Shown in pieces: positions 27,656 to 36,939 of a stretch of DNA of 64,000 nt. Position 1 is the stretch's first letter. Every line of letters begins with the position of its first letter. The position numbers were made by a program, and so were the translations under genes. Source of the stretch: an uncultured Roseobacter sp. (GTDB lineage Bacteria > Pseudomonadota > Alphaproteobacteria > Rhodobacterales > Rhodobacteraceae); contig NZ_CANKYM010000003.1 of NCBI RefSeq assembly GCF_947488185.1, positions 508,873 through 572,872 of the forward strand, given 5' to 3'. The notes beneath the pieces are model-generated. The model had not been told where the DNA came from. It searched no databases and saw only the letters and a list, made by a program, of their open reading frames with translations.

Positions 27656-28665
27656 TCCTTGCCCTCCGTGTCCAGCGTCTCTCCTTCGAACTCGGTGGGC
27701 ACAACCTGCGCTTTCCAGCCGTTTTCCACCAGATACCGAGTGAAGATATCCGTATACCCATGCGTCACATAGATGTTTTCTGCGCCGGTTTCCCTGATCG
27801 TGTCGAGCAGTCCCTGCCAGTCTGCATGATCGGAGATGACAAAACCCCGATCCCCCGCGCGCCTGCGCCGGACCCCGCGCAACTGCATCCAGCCGCTGGC
27901 AAAGGCGTTTTCCTGCGCACCGAATTTCCGGGCCCAGGCGCTGCCCAGTGCGGAGGGCGGCGCCAGCACCAGAGCGCCCGGATAGGCTTTGGGGTCGATC
28001 TCAGCCGTCGCATGTACGGTGTCCGGCAGGTCAATCCCCTGCGCCCGCAGCACCTTGTTGGTGGCTTCCACGGCGCCATGGGTCAGGATCGGGCCGATAT
28101 CCGCATGCAGCATGGTCAACAATCGCTGTGCCTTGCCCAGAGCGTAAGCCCCCAGAAACGCGGTCTTGCCCGCTGCTGCGCAGGCCACCCACCAGTCGTT
28201 GATCTCCCGCGCGATCTGGGCCTGAGGCTGCCAGCGAAAGACCGGCAGCCCGAAGGTCGATTCCGTGATGAAGTGGTGGCAGCTCTGCGGCTCGAACGGC
28301 TCTGACAGCCCATCGTCTTCGGTCTTGTAATCCCCTGAGGCCACCCAGATTTCCCCGGCGACCTCTACCCGGATTTGCGCGGAGCCGGGCACATGGCCTG
28401 CAGGGTGGAAAGAGACCTGCGCATCGCCGATGGAGACCACTTCGCCATAGGGCATGCCCTGCGCGTTGATTTCGCCAAGACGGTGACGCATGACCGGCAG
28501 GGCTGCGTTCGTCGCAAGGTACCTTTGGTGGCCACTGCGGGCGTGATCCGCGTGACCATGGGTGATCAGGGCACGCTCCACCGGACGCCAGGGATCAATG
28601 TAGAAATCACCGGCAGCGCAGTAGATGCCATGGTCTGTAAATGTGAGGGAGGGGGAAGAACTCAT
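27652..28665 (-). CDS. Ligase-associated DNA exonuclease (MBL fold, beta-CASP)
   Basis: A metallo-beta-lactamase-fold nuclease. The metal motif THGHADHARSG is near residue 35, and later motifs are SGDYKTE and SDHADWQGLLD. The 337-residue ATG start at 28665 (MSSSPSLTF) is preferred over an upstream TTG. It overlaps the ligase start by 4 bases, so the pair is one translational unit. The usual third and fourth partners (Lhr helicase, PdeM endonuclease) are not in this window. Confidence 0.9.
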   Translation of the reverse strand: MSSSPSLTFTDHGIYCAAGDFYIDPWRPVERALITHGHADHARSGHQRYLATNAALPVMRHRLGEINAQGMPYGEVVSIGDAQVSFHPAGHVPGSAQIRVEVAGEIWVASGDYKTEDDGLSEPFEPQSCHHFITESTFGLPVFRWQPQAQIAREINDWWVACAAAGKTAFLGAYALGKAQRLLTMLHADIGPILTHGAVEATNKVLRAQGIDLPDTVHATAEIDPKAYPGALVLAPPSALGSAWARKFGAQENAFASGWMQLRGVRRRRAGDRGFVISDHADWQGLLDTIRETGAENIYVTHGYTDIFTRYLVENGWKAQVVPTEFEGETLDTEGKE

Positions 28666-28704
28666 GTCAGCCAATCTAGACGGCTGGCAGCTTTTGCCCA
28701 GACC

Positions 28705-29652
28705 CTAGCCGTGGCCGCCGCTGAGAAAAAGCTCAGCCATGCGATCAAAGAGCGGATCAGCCACTGCCGCGCTTTCCATCAGCACCTCATGCTCGCCGTC
28801 CGGCACCAGTTCGAGCGTGCCGCGTTTCCACGCATCCATGCGGCGGTGTACGGCGCTGATATCGACAATGCGTTCGTTGGTGCCCAGAAAGGTGACACAA
28901 GGCAGGTTGGGTGACGGGCGGCTGGCCAGATGCCGCGTTTCTAGCAAGGCCTCGCGCAGCCAGACGAAGCTGGGCCCGCCCAGAGCCAGTTCGGGGTGCG
29001 CTTCGAGTTGCTTTCGCATCATTTCGAACTGCTCCGGGTCACGCGTGAGCAGATTGTCCTGAAACCCGTCGGTCAGGACATGGTGTTCGATCGTGGTACC
29101 TGGGGGCAGGCGGTGGCCCTGTCCGACGCGCGGCATCACATGGCTGAGCGTCCAGGCCACCGGTCGCAAATGCGGCGCAATGCGAATGCCCCACATCGGG
29201 CCAGTGAAGGCCGTGGCCTGCACCGACAACCCCTCCATCGCCGCGCGCAGGCCGATGGCACCCCCCATGGAGTGGGCCAGCAGGAAAAACGGGCGTGGCA
29301 TCTCCAGCGTCCGCGCTGCCCGGACCAAGGCATTCACGTCTTTCTGGTAGTCGCTGAAATGCTCGACATGGCCCATCAACGGATTGTCGAGCAGTCGGTC
29401 TGCCAGACCCTGGCCCCGCCAGTCAATGGCCATGCTGGCAAAACCACGCCGAGCCAGTGCGGCCGCACAACCATCATATTTTTCAATGAATTCGGTGCGT
29501 CCGGGAAAGATCAGCACCGTGCCTTTTGCCTCCGATTTCGACCATTGGCCGATCCGCACACGCAGATCGTCAGACGTCTGCGCCCAATGCGCAGCCCCGC
29601 CTTTCTCTCCAAAAGCGATGTCGCTGAGAAAAGGGGCGGGGCTGAGGCTCAT
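28705..29652 (-). CDS. Alpha/beta hydrolase (lysophospholipase-like)
   Basis: This 315-residue serine hydrolase carries the nucleophile elbow LAHSMGGAIGL (serine in G-x-S-x-G-like S-M-G context) and a histidine near the end (DGEHEVLMES). It belongs to the Hydrolase_4/monoacylglycerol lipase group. Overlaps the SCP2 stop by 3 bases. Substrate likely a lipid ester, by family only. Confidence 0.85.
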   Translation of the reverse strand: MSLSPAPFLSDIAFGEKGGAAHWAQTSDDLRVRIGQWSKSEAKGTVLIFPGRTEFIEKYDGCAAALARRGFASMAIDWRGQGLADRLLDNPLMGHVEHFSDYQKDVNALVRAARTLEMPRPFFLLAHSMGGAIGLRAAMEGLSVQATAFTGPMWGIRIAPHLRPVAWTLSHVMPRVGQGHRLPPGTTIEHHVLTDGFQDNLLTRDPEQFEMMRKQLEAHPELALGGPSFVWLREALLETRHLASRPSPNLPCVTFLGTNERIVDISAVHRRMDAWKRGTLELVPDGEHEVLMESAAVADPLFDRMAELFLSGGHG

Positions 29653-29942
29653 CAGGCCAGCGCAGAGGCGAGTTGCATGGCCATGCCCATGTCGCCGTCC
29701 ACGCTGAGCTTACCGGTCATGAAGGCGCTTGTGGGGTTCGTATCGCCGTCCAGAATGGATTTAAACGTTTCGGCATCCGCGCTCAGTGTCACGTCTGCGG
29801 CCTCGTCGCCCGCGCGCGCGCCGGAGCTGTCCATCATCACACAGCCTTCGCCCGCGATGTCAAATTTTGCCGTGCCGCCAAAATCCGATCCTGCCAGTTT
29901 TTCGTTCAGCGCCGCCACGGCTTCGGTCACAATATCGCTCAT
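29652..29942 (-). CDS. SCP2 sterol-binding domain protein
   Basis: This 96-residue protein has a complete SCP2 domain (EKLAGSDFGGTAKFDIAGEG, then DVTLSADAETFKSILDG and AFMTGKLSVDGDMGMAMQL). Such stand-alone domains bind hydrophobic ligands. The start at 29942 (MSDIVTEAV) is preferred to a GTG two codons upstream. It is the first gene of a two-gene unit with the lipase-like hydrolase. Confidence 0.88.
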   Translation of the reverse strand: MSDIVTEAVAALNEKLAGSDFGGTAKFDIAGEGCVMMDSSGARAGDEAADVTLSADAETFKSILDGDTNPTSAFMTGKLSVDGDMGMAMQLASALA

Positions 29943-30017
29943 CTTCACGCCCTTTTGGGTTCACGGCATCTTTGGGCACTGGAATTGCCCTGCATGCCTG
30001 TTACAATCAAGTGTGTT

Positions 30018-30575
30018 ATGGCCATGAAACTCTATTTCCTCAAACGTGTCGTTACGGCATTTGTCATCGCGCTCGTTTTTGTCGCGCCAGCGCAAGCTCA
30101 GCAAAGCGAAGAGGCTTTATTGCAACAGTTGCGCGAGGCGCCCGAATCAGAGGCGTCGCGGTTGGACCGTGAATTGTCCCTGATCTGGGACAGGTCGGGG
30201 TCCGCGTCGATGGACCTTTTGCTCAAACGTGGTCGGGACGCGTTGGAGCAGGAGGAGACGGAAAAGGCCATCAATCACCTGACAGCGCTGACCGACCATG
30301 CGCCGGATTTTGCCGAAGGCTGGCATGCGCGTGCGACCGCCTTCTATCAGGCCGGGCTCTATGGCCCCGCGCTGGATGATCTGGAGCGGGCGCTGGCGTT
30401 AAATCCCAACAATTACAATGCGATCTTCGGGCTTGGCGTGATGTTGCAGGAGTTCGGCGACCATGACCGGGCCGCCGCGGCCTTTGAACGTGTTCTGGCC
30501 TTGCATCCCAACCATGAGAACGCGAAAACGGCGATGGAGCAGCTCAAGCGGCGCGGCATCGGTCGGACCCTCTGA
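30018..30575 (+). CDS. Secreted TPR repeat protein
   Basis: This 185-residue protein has an N-terminal signal peptide (AFVIALVFVAPAQAQ, cleavage near AQAQ). The rest is tetratricopeptide repeats, best seen in GWHARATAFYQAGLYGPALDDLERALALNPNNYNAIFGLGVMLQ-type units. A periplasmic protein-protein interaction role is likely. The start is the ATG at 30018 directly before the hydrophobic segment. It is upstream of the helicase gene in the same direction. Confidence 0.85.
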   Translation: MAMKLYFLKRVVTAFVIALVFVAPAQAQQSEEALLQQLREAPESEASRLDRELSLIWDRSGSASMDLLLKRGRDALEQEETEKAINHLTALTDHAPDFAEGWHARATAFYQAGLYGPALDDLERALALNPNNYNAIFGLGVMLQEFGDHDRAAAAFERVLALHPNHENAKTAMEQLKRRGIGRTL

Positions 30576-30600
30576 GCAGCAACAAACGAAGGACAGCGCC

Positions 30601-33432
30601 GTGACAGGTGACACGCGGGTCGTGGCCGTTCTGGGCCCGACCAACACAGGCAAGACCACCTATGCCATCGAACGCATGCTGGGCCACCGCACAGGGGTGA
30701 TCGGCCTGCCGCTGCGGCTTTTGGCGCGCGAGGTCTACGACCGGGTGGTGGCCGCGCGTGGCCCTTCCGTGGTGGCCCTGGTGACGGGTGAGGAGCGGAT
30801 CGTGCCGCCGCGCACGCAATACTGGATCTGCACGGTCGAGGCGATGCCGGACGGGATCGGCTGCGATTTTCTGGCCGTCGATGAAATCCAGCTCTGCGCC
30901 GACCCGGAGCGTGGCCATGTGTTCACCGACCGGTTGCTGCGCGCGCGAGGGCTGCACGAGACGCTGTTTCTGGGCGCCGACACCATGCGCGGCCCGATCC
31001 GCGCGTTGGTGCCGCAGGCGCAATTCGTTCAGCGCGAGCGCATGTCCGAATTGACCTATGTTGGTCCGAAAAAGATAAGCCGGATGAAGCCGCGCAGCGC
31101 CATCGTCGGGTTTTCGGTTGAGAATGTATATGCCATCGCCGAACTCATTCGGCGTCAGAAGGGCGGTGCGGCGGTGGTCATGGGGGCGCTCAGCCCGCGT
31201 ACGCGCAATGCGCAGGTCGACATGTACCAGAACGGTGAGGTGGACTATCTGGTGGCCACGGACGCCATCGGCATGGGGCTGAACCTTGACGTGGACCATG
31301 TGGCGTTTTCGGCGCTGTCGAAATTCGACGGGCGGCGGATGCGGCCCCTGGCCCCGAACGAGCTGGCCCAGATCGCGGGGCGTGCCGGGCGGGGTATGAA
31401 AAACGGTACCTTCGGGGTCACGGGCGATGCTTCTCCGCTGGACGAAGGGGTGGCCGAGGCGATCACGTCGCATCGGTTCACACCGTTGAAAAAGCTCAAC
31501 TGGCGCAATCATGCACTGCGATTCGGCACCATCGACGGTCTGATCGCCAGCCTTGAAGCCCCGCCGAATGGCGAGGTGCTGGTCAAAGCCCGTGAAGCGG
31601 ACGATTTGGGTGCGCTCAAGGTGCTGGCACAGGACGCCGAAGTGGCGGCGCGGTGCACCGACGGGCCCTCCGTCAGGCTGTTGTGGGACGTGTGCCGCAT
31701 TCCCGATTTTCGCGGCATTAGCCACGCCGAGCACACGGGCCTTCTGGAGGCGATTTTCAACCATTTGCACGAGCGTGGCAACTTACCCGACGACTGGCTG
31801 GCGCAGCGTATAAACAGAATTGATCGAACCGATGGCGACATTGATGCGTTATCCAAGAGATTGGCGTTTATCCGCACGTGGACATATGTCGCGCAGCGCA
31901 AAGGCTGGACGATTGATGAAAGTCATTGGCGGGAGCAAACGCGTTCTGTAGAAGACCGATTGTCGGATGCGCTGCACGAGCGTCTGACGCAAAGATTCGT
32001 AGACCGGCGCACATCCGTGCTCTTGCGCCGGCTCGGCCAGAAGGAAGCCATGGTGGCAGAAGTATCGAATACCGGCGAAGTAACCGTCGAAGGTGAGTTT
32101 GTGGGGCGGTTGGAAGGTTTCCGCTTTTCACAGGACAAGGGTGCCGGTGGCGCCGAGGCGAAGACGATCAAATCGGCGGCGCTGCAGGCGCTTGGGCCGC
32201 AATTCCATCTGCGCGCGGATCGGTTCTACAATGCGCCCGACACGGAAATCGATTTCACCGAGCAGGGGGGGCTTATCTGGGGCAAGGACGCCGTCGGCAA
32301 ACTGGTGGCCGGTGCCGATGCGCTGAAGCCGCAGGTCGAGGTGTTCGTGGATGATGTGGCAGGCCCCGAGGTTGCGCAAAAGGTGCAGCGCCGGTTGCAG
32401 CATTTCATCGACCGCAAGATCGCAGCCCTGTTCGAGCCGCTCTTGAACCTCAGCCGGGACGAGGAACTCGCCGGTCTGGCGCGCGGGTTCGCCTTCCAGA
32501 TGGTGGAGGCCTTGGGTGTGCTGCCGCGGGCCACCGTGGCCGACGATGTAAAGGCACTAGATCAGGATGCGCGCGGCGCGCTGCGCAAGCATGGCATCCG
32601 GTTTGGTCAGTTCACGATCTTCATGCCGCTTCTGCTGAAACCCGCGCCGACGCGCTTGCGGCTGGTGCTGTGGTCTTTGATGCAGGGCGTGCAGGATTTC
32701 CCCGAAGCCCCGCCCCCCGGTCTGGTGACCATTCCTGCGGACAAGACGGCCCCGGCGGGTGCAGACACGATGTCCGGCTACCGTAACGCGGGGGAACGCG
32801 CGATCCGCATCGACATGCTGGAGCGGCTCGCGGATATGCTGCGCGGCGAGAATTCGCGCGCCGGGTTCGAAGCCAACGCTGACATGCTCTCCATCACAGG
32901 GATGACGCTCGAGCAATTTGCCGATCTCATGCAGGGTCTTGGATACAAGGCCGACAAAGGCGAGCGGACCAAGGTGAAACCGGTCGATGCCGTGGTGACA
33001 CCAAGCGAGCCCGCACCAGCGGAAGGCGACACACCGGTTATGGATCAGGCGGAGGCCGCCGAGGCTCCTGCCATCCCAACGCCGGAGACACCTGACAGCG
33101 AAACGCCTGTTCCGGTGACACCTGCCGAAGAGACGCCCCTTGGGGAAGCCCCGGATGCGGAAGAGGCAGGCCCGGAGCTTGAAACCTTCTACACGTTCAC
33201 CTGGGGTCGCCCGCCGCGCAACGCCGGGGCGTCCAACCGCCGTCAGGGCGGGGATCGCCCGCAAGGCAAGGGTAAGGGCAAACCGGGGGGCAAAGGCAAA
33301 CGCGGCGGCCCCCGTGGAGACAAGGACAAGGGCGCGCAGAAATTCTCCGCCCGGCCGCCCAAGCCGGAGAAGAAGATCGACCCGGACAACCCCTTTGCCG
33401 CCGCCCTCATGGGGCTGAAGGACACCAAGTGA
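30601..33432 (+). CDS. SUV3-like RNA/DNA helicase
   Basis: This 943-residue protein starts at GTG 30601 (VTGDTRVVAVLGPTNTGK), with a GAAGGAC site before it. Walker A is GPTNTGKTTY and the DEAD-like box is VDEIQLC, as in mitochondrial SUV3. The helicase C-domain (VATDAIGMGLN ... GRAGRG) follows. The C-terminal 100 residues are low-complexity, Pro/Glu-rich then Lys/Gly-rich (PQGKGKGKPGGKGKRGG), suggesting RNA binding. In alphaproteobacteria this protein is linked to RNA decay. The S4 gene begins at the next base. Confidence 0.88.
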   Translation: MTGDTRVVAVLGPTNTGKTTYAIERMLGHRTGVIGLPLRLLAREVYDRVVAARGPSVVALVTGEERIVPPRTQYWICTVEAMPDGIGCDFLAVDEIQLCADPERGHVFTDRLLRARGLHETLFLGADTMRGPIRALVPQAQFVQRERMSELTYVGPKKISRMKPRSAIVGFSVENVYAIAELIRRQKGGAAVVMGALSPRTRNAQVDMYQNGEVDYLVATDAIGMGLNLDVDHVAFSALSKFDGRRMRPLAPNELAQIAGRAGRGMKNGTFGVTGDASPLDEGVAEAITSHRFTPLKKLNWRNHALRFGTIDGLIASLEAPPNGEVLVKAREADDLGALKVLAQDAEVAARCTDGPSVRLLWDVCRIPDFRGISHAEHTGLLEAIFNHLHERGNLPDDWLAQRINRIDRTDGDIDALSKRLAFIRTWTYVAQRKGWTIDESHWREQTRSVEDRLSDALHERLTQRFVDRRTSVLLRRLGQKEAMVAEVSNTGEVTVEGEFVGRLEGFRFSQDKGAGGAEAKTIKSAALQALGPQFHLRADRFYNAPDTEIDFTEQGGLIWGKDAVGKLVAGADALKPQVEVFVDDVAGPEVAQKVQRRLQHFIDRKIAALFEPLLNLSRDEELAGLARGFAFQMVEALGVLPRATVADDVKALDQDARGALRKHGIRFGQFTIFMPLLLKPAPTRLRLVLWSLMQGVQDFPEAPPPGLVTIPADKTAPAGADTMSGYRNAGERAIRIDMLERLADMLRGENSRAGFEANADMLSITGMTLEQFADLMQGLGYKADKGERTKVKPVDAVVTPSEPAPAEGDTPVMDQAEAAEAPAIPTPETPDSETPVPVTPAEETPLGEAPDAEEAGPELETFYTFTWGRPPRNAGASNRRQGGDRPQGKGKGKPGGKGKRGGPRGDKDKGAQKFSARPPKPEKKIDPDNPFAAALMGLKDTK

Positions 33433-33810
33433 TTGGCTGAAAAACTCCGCCTCGACAAATGGCTCTGGCATGCGCGGTTCTTCAAAACCCGCTCGCTGGC
33501 GGCCACGCGGGTGGCTGCGGGGGATGTGCGCGTCAATGGAGTGCGTACGGAGAAACGCAGCCAGATGGTGGGCCCCGAGGATGTGCTGACCTTTGCGCAG
33601 GGCGATCACGTTCGGGTGATCCGCATCCTGGCCATAGGCGTGCGGCGCGGTCCGGCCCCCGAAGCGCAGACGCTTTATACCGATTTGTCCCCGCCGGAGC
33701 CCAGATCAAAGGAAACCACCCCGGAAAACCCGGCCTTTGAGGGAAAAGGTCGCCCGACAAAGCGGGATCGCCGCATCCTTGATCTTTCTAAGGCGCGCTC
33801 CCTTGAATGA
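33433..33810 (+). CDS. S4-domain RNA-binding protein (Hsp15-like)
   Basis: This 125-residue protein starts at TTG 33433, directly after the helicase stop, giving LAEKLRLDKWLWHARFFKTR, the S4 family N-terminus. The S4 motif ATRVAAGDVRVNGVRTEK follows. Hsp15 in Escherichia coli binds stalled 50S subunits carrying nascent chains. It is translationally linked to the helicase gene. Confidence 0.88.
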   Translation: MAEKLRLDKWLWHARFFKTRSLAATRVAAGDVRVNGVRTEKRSQMVGPEDVLTFAQGDHVRVIRILAIGVRRGPAPEAQTLYTDLSPPEPRSKETTPENPAFEGKGRPTKRDRRILDLSKARSLE

Positions 33811-33861
33811 TCGGGTTGGCTCATTTAGCTACCCTTCAGAGACTGGGGAAAAGAGGGTCCG

Positions 33862-34200
33862 ATGACCTATATCGTGAACGACAGCTGCATTGCCTGCAAA
33901 TACACCGACTGCGTCGAAGTGTGTCCGGTGGATTGCTTTTACGAGGGTGAGAACATGCTGGTCATTCACCCCGATGAATGCATTGATTGTGGCGTCTGCG
34001 AGCCTGAGTGCCCCGCGGACGCGATCCGCCCGGATACCGAGCCGGATACGGAGAAATGGGTTGAGTTCAATCGCAAGTATTCCGAGATGTGGCCGGTCAT
34101 CATCACCAAGAAGGACCCGCTCCCCGATGCTGAAGAGCGCGATGGTGAGACCGGGAAGCTCGAAAAGTACTTCTCCGAGAAGCCCGGCGAGGGCGGATGA
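33862..34200 (+). CDS. fdxA: Seven-iron ferredoxin FdxA
   Basis: An electron carrier with a [3Fe-4S] and a [4Fe-4S] cluster. The first cysteine set is [17 protein letters not shown], the second [16 protein letters not shown]. 112 residues with the usual C-terminal extension. A strong terminator follows at 34289. The neighbours do not indicate a partner. Confidence 0.95.
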   Translation: MTYIVNDSCIACKYTDCVEVCPVDCFYEGENMLVIHPDECIDCGVCEPECPADAIRPDTEPDTEKWVEFNRKYSEMWPVIITKKDPLPDAEERDGETGKLEKYFSEKPGEGG

Positions 34201-34288
34201 GGCAAATTTCGCGCTGATTCGAAGCAATTCGCGCCGGTATTTCCTCTTTAATCGCTTCGTTTCGCGGTGTTTTCCTTGAATTGACGTA

Positions 34289-34315
34289 GGGTCCGCTTTT
34301 TTGCGGCCCGTTTTT
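34289..34315 (+). terminator. Intrinsic terminator of fdxA
   Basis: GGGTCCGC (34289-34296) pairs with GCGGCCC (34303-34309) across a TTTTTT loop, followed by TTTTT at 34311-34315. Confidence 0.8.
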
Positions 34316-34401
34316 GTGTTATATTGTCGTCACAAAGCAATAACGGATATGCTCATCGCCTTGCGACCTGATCGGTGGCTGGCACTGGAAAATCGATAGC
34401 C

Positions 34402-34447
34402 ACACACTCGAACGCGCGGCCTCACGGTCAACGCTCAGTGTGTTTTT
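34402..34447 (+). promoter_or_regulatory. Hairpin with T-run in the carD leader
   Basis: ACACACT (34402-34408) can pair with AGTGTGT (34437-34443) across a 28-base loop, then TTTTT. It lies 50 bases before carD and could attenuate or end a short leader transcript. The long loop makes it weak. Confidence 0.3.
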
Positions 34448-34494
34448 GACTGTCAAAATCCTGCGGGCCACTGCCGTTTTCTAAGGAACACTGA

Positions 34495-35007
34495 ATGACC
34501 AAATCGAAGAAACTTGATTTCCGCCCGAACGAATTCGTCGTCTACCCCGCGCACGGCGTGGGTCAAATTCTGTCGATCGAGGAACAGGAAGTGGCCGGGA
34601 TTTCGCTGGAGCTTTTTGTGATCTCCTTCGAGAAGGACAAGATGACGCTGCGGGTGCCGACGCATAAGGCCACGGAAATCGGGATGCGGGCGCTGAGCTC
34701 GCCGGACGTGATCACCCATGCGATGAAGACGCTGAAAGGGAAAGCCAAGGTCAAGCGGGCCATGTGGTCGCGCCGGGCGCAGGAATATGAGCAGAAGATC
34801 AATTCCGGTGACTTGATTGCGATTGCCGAAGTGGTGCGCGACCTGCACCGCACCGATGATCAGCGCGAGCAGAGCTATTCGGAGCGTCAGCTTTATGAGG
34901 CCGCATTGGAGCGTCTGACGCGGGAAGTGGCTGCTGTGAGCGGTGGCGATGAGCTGGCCGCTGCCAAGCAGGTGGGCGACGTATTAGAAAGCCGCGTTGC
35001 GGCCTGA
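34495..35007 (+). CDS. carD: CarD family transcriptional regulator
   Basis: CarD proteins bind RNA polymerase beta and stabilise open complexes at rRNA and other promoters. The 170-residue protein has the N-terminal RID domain (FRPNEFVVYPAHGVGQILSIEEQEV) and a helical C-terminal DNA-binding part. The intergenic space upstream is 294 bases and contains a terminator, a leader hairpin and an AT-rich segment. Confidence 0.92.
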   Translation: MTKSKKLDFRPNEFVVYPAHGVGQILSIEEQEVAGISLELFVISFEKDKMTLRVPTHKATEIGMRALSSPDVITHAMKTLKGKAKVKRAMWSRRAQEYEQKINSGDLIAIAEVVRDLHRTDDQREQSYSERQLYEAALERLTREVAAVSGGDELAAAKQVGDVLESRVAA

Positions 35008-35023
35008 TCCCCCTATTGCTCTT

Positions 35024-35060
35024 GAAAAAACCGCGTGTCCGCCGGGCGCGCGGTTTTTCT
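35024..35060. terminator. Bidirectional terminator between carD and cobS
   Basis: AAAAAACCGCG (35025-35035) pairs with the CGCGGTTTTT region (35049-35058) across a short GC-rich loop, so a poly-T tail exists on both strands. Serves convergent carD and cobS. Confidence 0.8.
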
Positions 35061-35820
35061 ATGTCAGCAGCAGCACGAAAACTGCCAGAATGCCAACCTC
35101 GGCCAGTTGCTGCGTCGCGCCGAGGACATCGCCGGTCTGTCCGCCGATCTTCCGGTGTGCGAGCCAGCCCAACGCGCCGGTGACAGCCAGCGCGACCAGC
35201 AGGCCGCCGATGGCCGCGCCTCCGACGCATAGCCCGGCTAGCAAGAGCGCTGTGCCCAATCCCAGAACCGCCGTCGGCGCATCCGGACGCCCCACGCTCT
35301 GCGACAGGCCAGCCTCCCGTGCATGAGGCAGGGCGGCCATCATGCAGGGCATCATCGCGCGTGAGAGGGTCGCGGCCGCAACCACCGACCAGAGGCCCAG
35401 GGGCAGGAGAGCCGCATAGGCAGACCACCTCAGCCCGGTTACGATCAGCAGGGCCAGGATGCCATAGGTGCCGGTCTGGCTGTCCTTCATGATCTCAAGC
35501 CGCCGCGCTCGGTCGAACCCGCCCCAGAAACCGTCCGCCGTGTCGCCAAGCCCATCCTCGTGCATGGAACCGGTCAGCAGCATCAGAACGGCGAGAAGAC
35601 CGCCTGCCGCAAAAACGGCTGGCAGCCCCATCGCCAGCAGAATGCTGGCTGCAATCCCGGCAAGACCCCCGATCACCGCCCCCACAACCGGATAGGCCCA
35701 GCAGGCATGTGCCGCGCGCTCGAATGCGGTGTCCGGCACATGCGGCAAGGGCAGTCGGCTCAGCAAAGACCCTGCGAGCAGAAGATCGGTCAGCCAGAAA
35801 GGGATTTTGTCGGTTTTCAT
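35059..35820 (-). CDS. cobS: Adenosylcobinamide-GDP ribazoletransferase CobS
   Basis: The last-step enzyme joining the lower ligand to the activated corrinoid ring. This 253-residue polytopic membrane protein has the family motifs SRLPLPHVP near the N-terminus and [17 protein letters not shown], the metal-binding acidic loop. It is divergent from cobT with an 80-base gap, too short for a cobalamin riboswitch. Confidence 0.95.
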   Translation of the reverse strand: MKTDKIPFWLTDLLLAGSLLSRLPLPHVPDTAFERAAHACWAYPVVGAVIGGLAGIAASILLAMGLPAVFAAGGLLAVLMLLTGSMHEDGLGDTADGFWGGFDRARRLEIMKDSQTGTYGILALLIVTGLRWSAYAALLPLGLWSVVAAATLSRAMMPCMMAALPHAREAGLSQSVGRPDAPTAVLGLGTALLLAGLCVGGAAIGGLLVALAVTGALGWLAHRKIGGQTGDVLGATQQLAEVGILAVFVLLLT

Positions 35821-35901
35821 AGGGTGCCGTGTCGTTCGAGGCTTGTGGGGACGTGTTCATTGGGTAATCAGGTGCGCAGGATGTTGCAACCGAGGGACCC
35901 C

Positions 35902-36915
35902 ATGACAGCAGCTTTTTCGGACATGGCCGGTTTCCGGTCCCTTCTGGCCGCACAGCCGGGCAACGACACAGAAGCCATGGCCGCCGCCACCGCGCGAAAC
36001 GGTCAGTTGACCAAACCGCCCGCCGCGCTCGGGCGTCTGGAGGATCTTGCGATCTGGTATGCGGGCTGGCGCGGCACCGCGCGCCCGGTGGTCGAGAAAC
36101 CTCAGATCATTGTCTTCGCCGGAAACCACGGGGTTGCGGCGCAGGGGGTGTCGGCCTTCCCGCCGGAAGTGACCGCGCAGATGGTGCTGAACTTCCAGCA
36201 CGGCGGTGCGGCGATCAACCAGCTGGCGCGCACCTTTGGCGCACAGCTTGACGTGCATGCGCTTGCGCTCGACAGGCCGACCGCGGATTTCACGCAAACC
36301 GCCGCGATAAGCGAGGCGGACCTGGTCGAGGCCCTGCAGACAGGCTGGACAGCGGTGGATGAAGGCGCAGACGTTTTGGTCACCGGCGAGATGGGCATCG
36401 GCAATACCACTTCTGCAGCGGCGCTGGCGGCGGCTCTTTTCGGGGGCACTGCGTCCGACTGGACCGGGCGCGGCACAGGCGTGGATGATGCGGGGTTGGA
36501 GACCAAGACCCGCGTGGTGGCCGAAGGCGTTGCGCTGCACGGCGGCCAGGGTGATGGTCTGGAGACCCTGCGCCGTTTGGGCGGGCGCGAGGTGGCGGCC
36601 ATGGCAGGCGCGATTGCGCGGGCGCGGAGCCTGCGTATCCCGGTCCTGCTGGACGGCTTCATTTGTTGTGCCGCCGCCGCCTGTCTGGAAAAGACCGTGG
36701 CCGGATCGCTGGATCATTGCGTTGCCAGCCATCTCAGTGCCGAGGGCGCGCATCAAAGGATGCTGGACGCCCTGGGTAAATCACCGCTGTTGTCGCTTGG
36801 CCTGCGCTTGGGCGAAGCCTCGGGCGCGGCGCTTTCCATCGGTGTGTTGAAAGGCGCCGTTGCCTGCTTAAGCGGCATGGCGACTTTCGCAGAAGCCGGT
36901 GTCACCGACGCCTGA
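35902..36915 (+). CDS. cobT: Nicotinate-nucleotide-dimethylbenzimidazole phosphoribosyltransferase CobT
   Basis: Activates dimethylbenzimidazole to alpha-ribazole phosphate for the cobalamin lower ligand. The 337-residue protein contains [27 protein letters not shown] and [14 protein letters not shown], plus the conserved C-terminal glutamate region. ATG at 35902 has a GAGGGA site; an in-frame ATG at 35881 is the alternative. Divergent to cobS. Confidence 0.95.
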   Translation: MTAAFSDMAGFRSLLAAQPGNDTEAMAAATARNGQLTKPPAALGRLEDLAIWYAGWRGTARPVVEKPQIIVFAGNHGVAAQGVSAFPPEVTAQMVLNFQHGGAAINQLARTFGAQLDVHALALDRPTADFTQTAAISEADLVEALQTGWTAVDEGADVLVTGEMGIGNTTSAAALAAALFGGTASDWTGRGTGVDDAGLETKTRVVAEGVALHGGQGDGLETLRRLGGREVAAMAGAIARARSLRIPVLLDGFICCAAAACLEKTVAGSLDHCVASHLSAEGAHQRMLDALGKSPLLSLGLRLGEASGAALSIGVLKGAVACLSGMATFAEAGVTDA

Positions 36916-36939
36916 TCCTTGAGCGCCGTGAAAACTGCA

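Noticed and set aside
35821..35901. A cobalamin riboswitch between cobS and cobT
   Set aside because: The gap is only 80 bases and contains no B12-box-like sequence.
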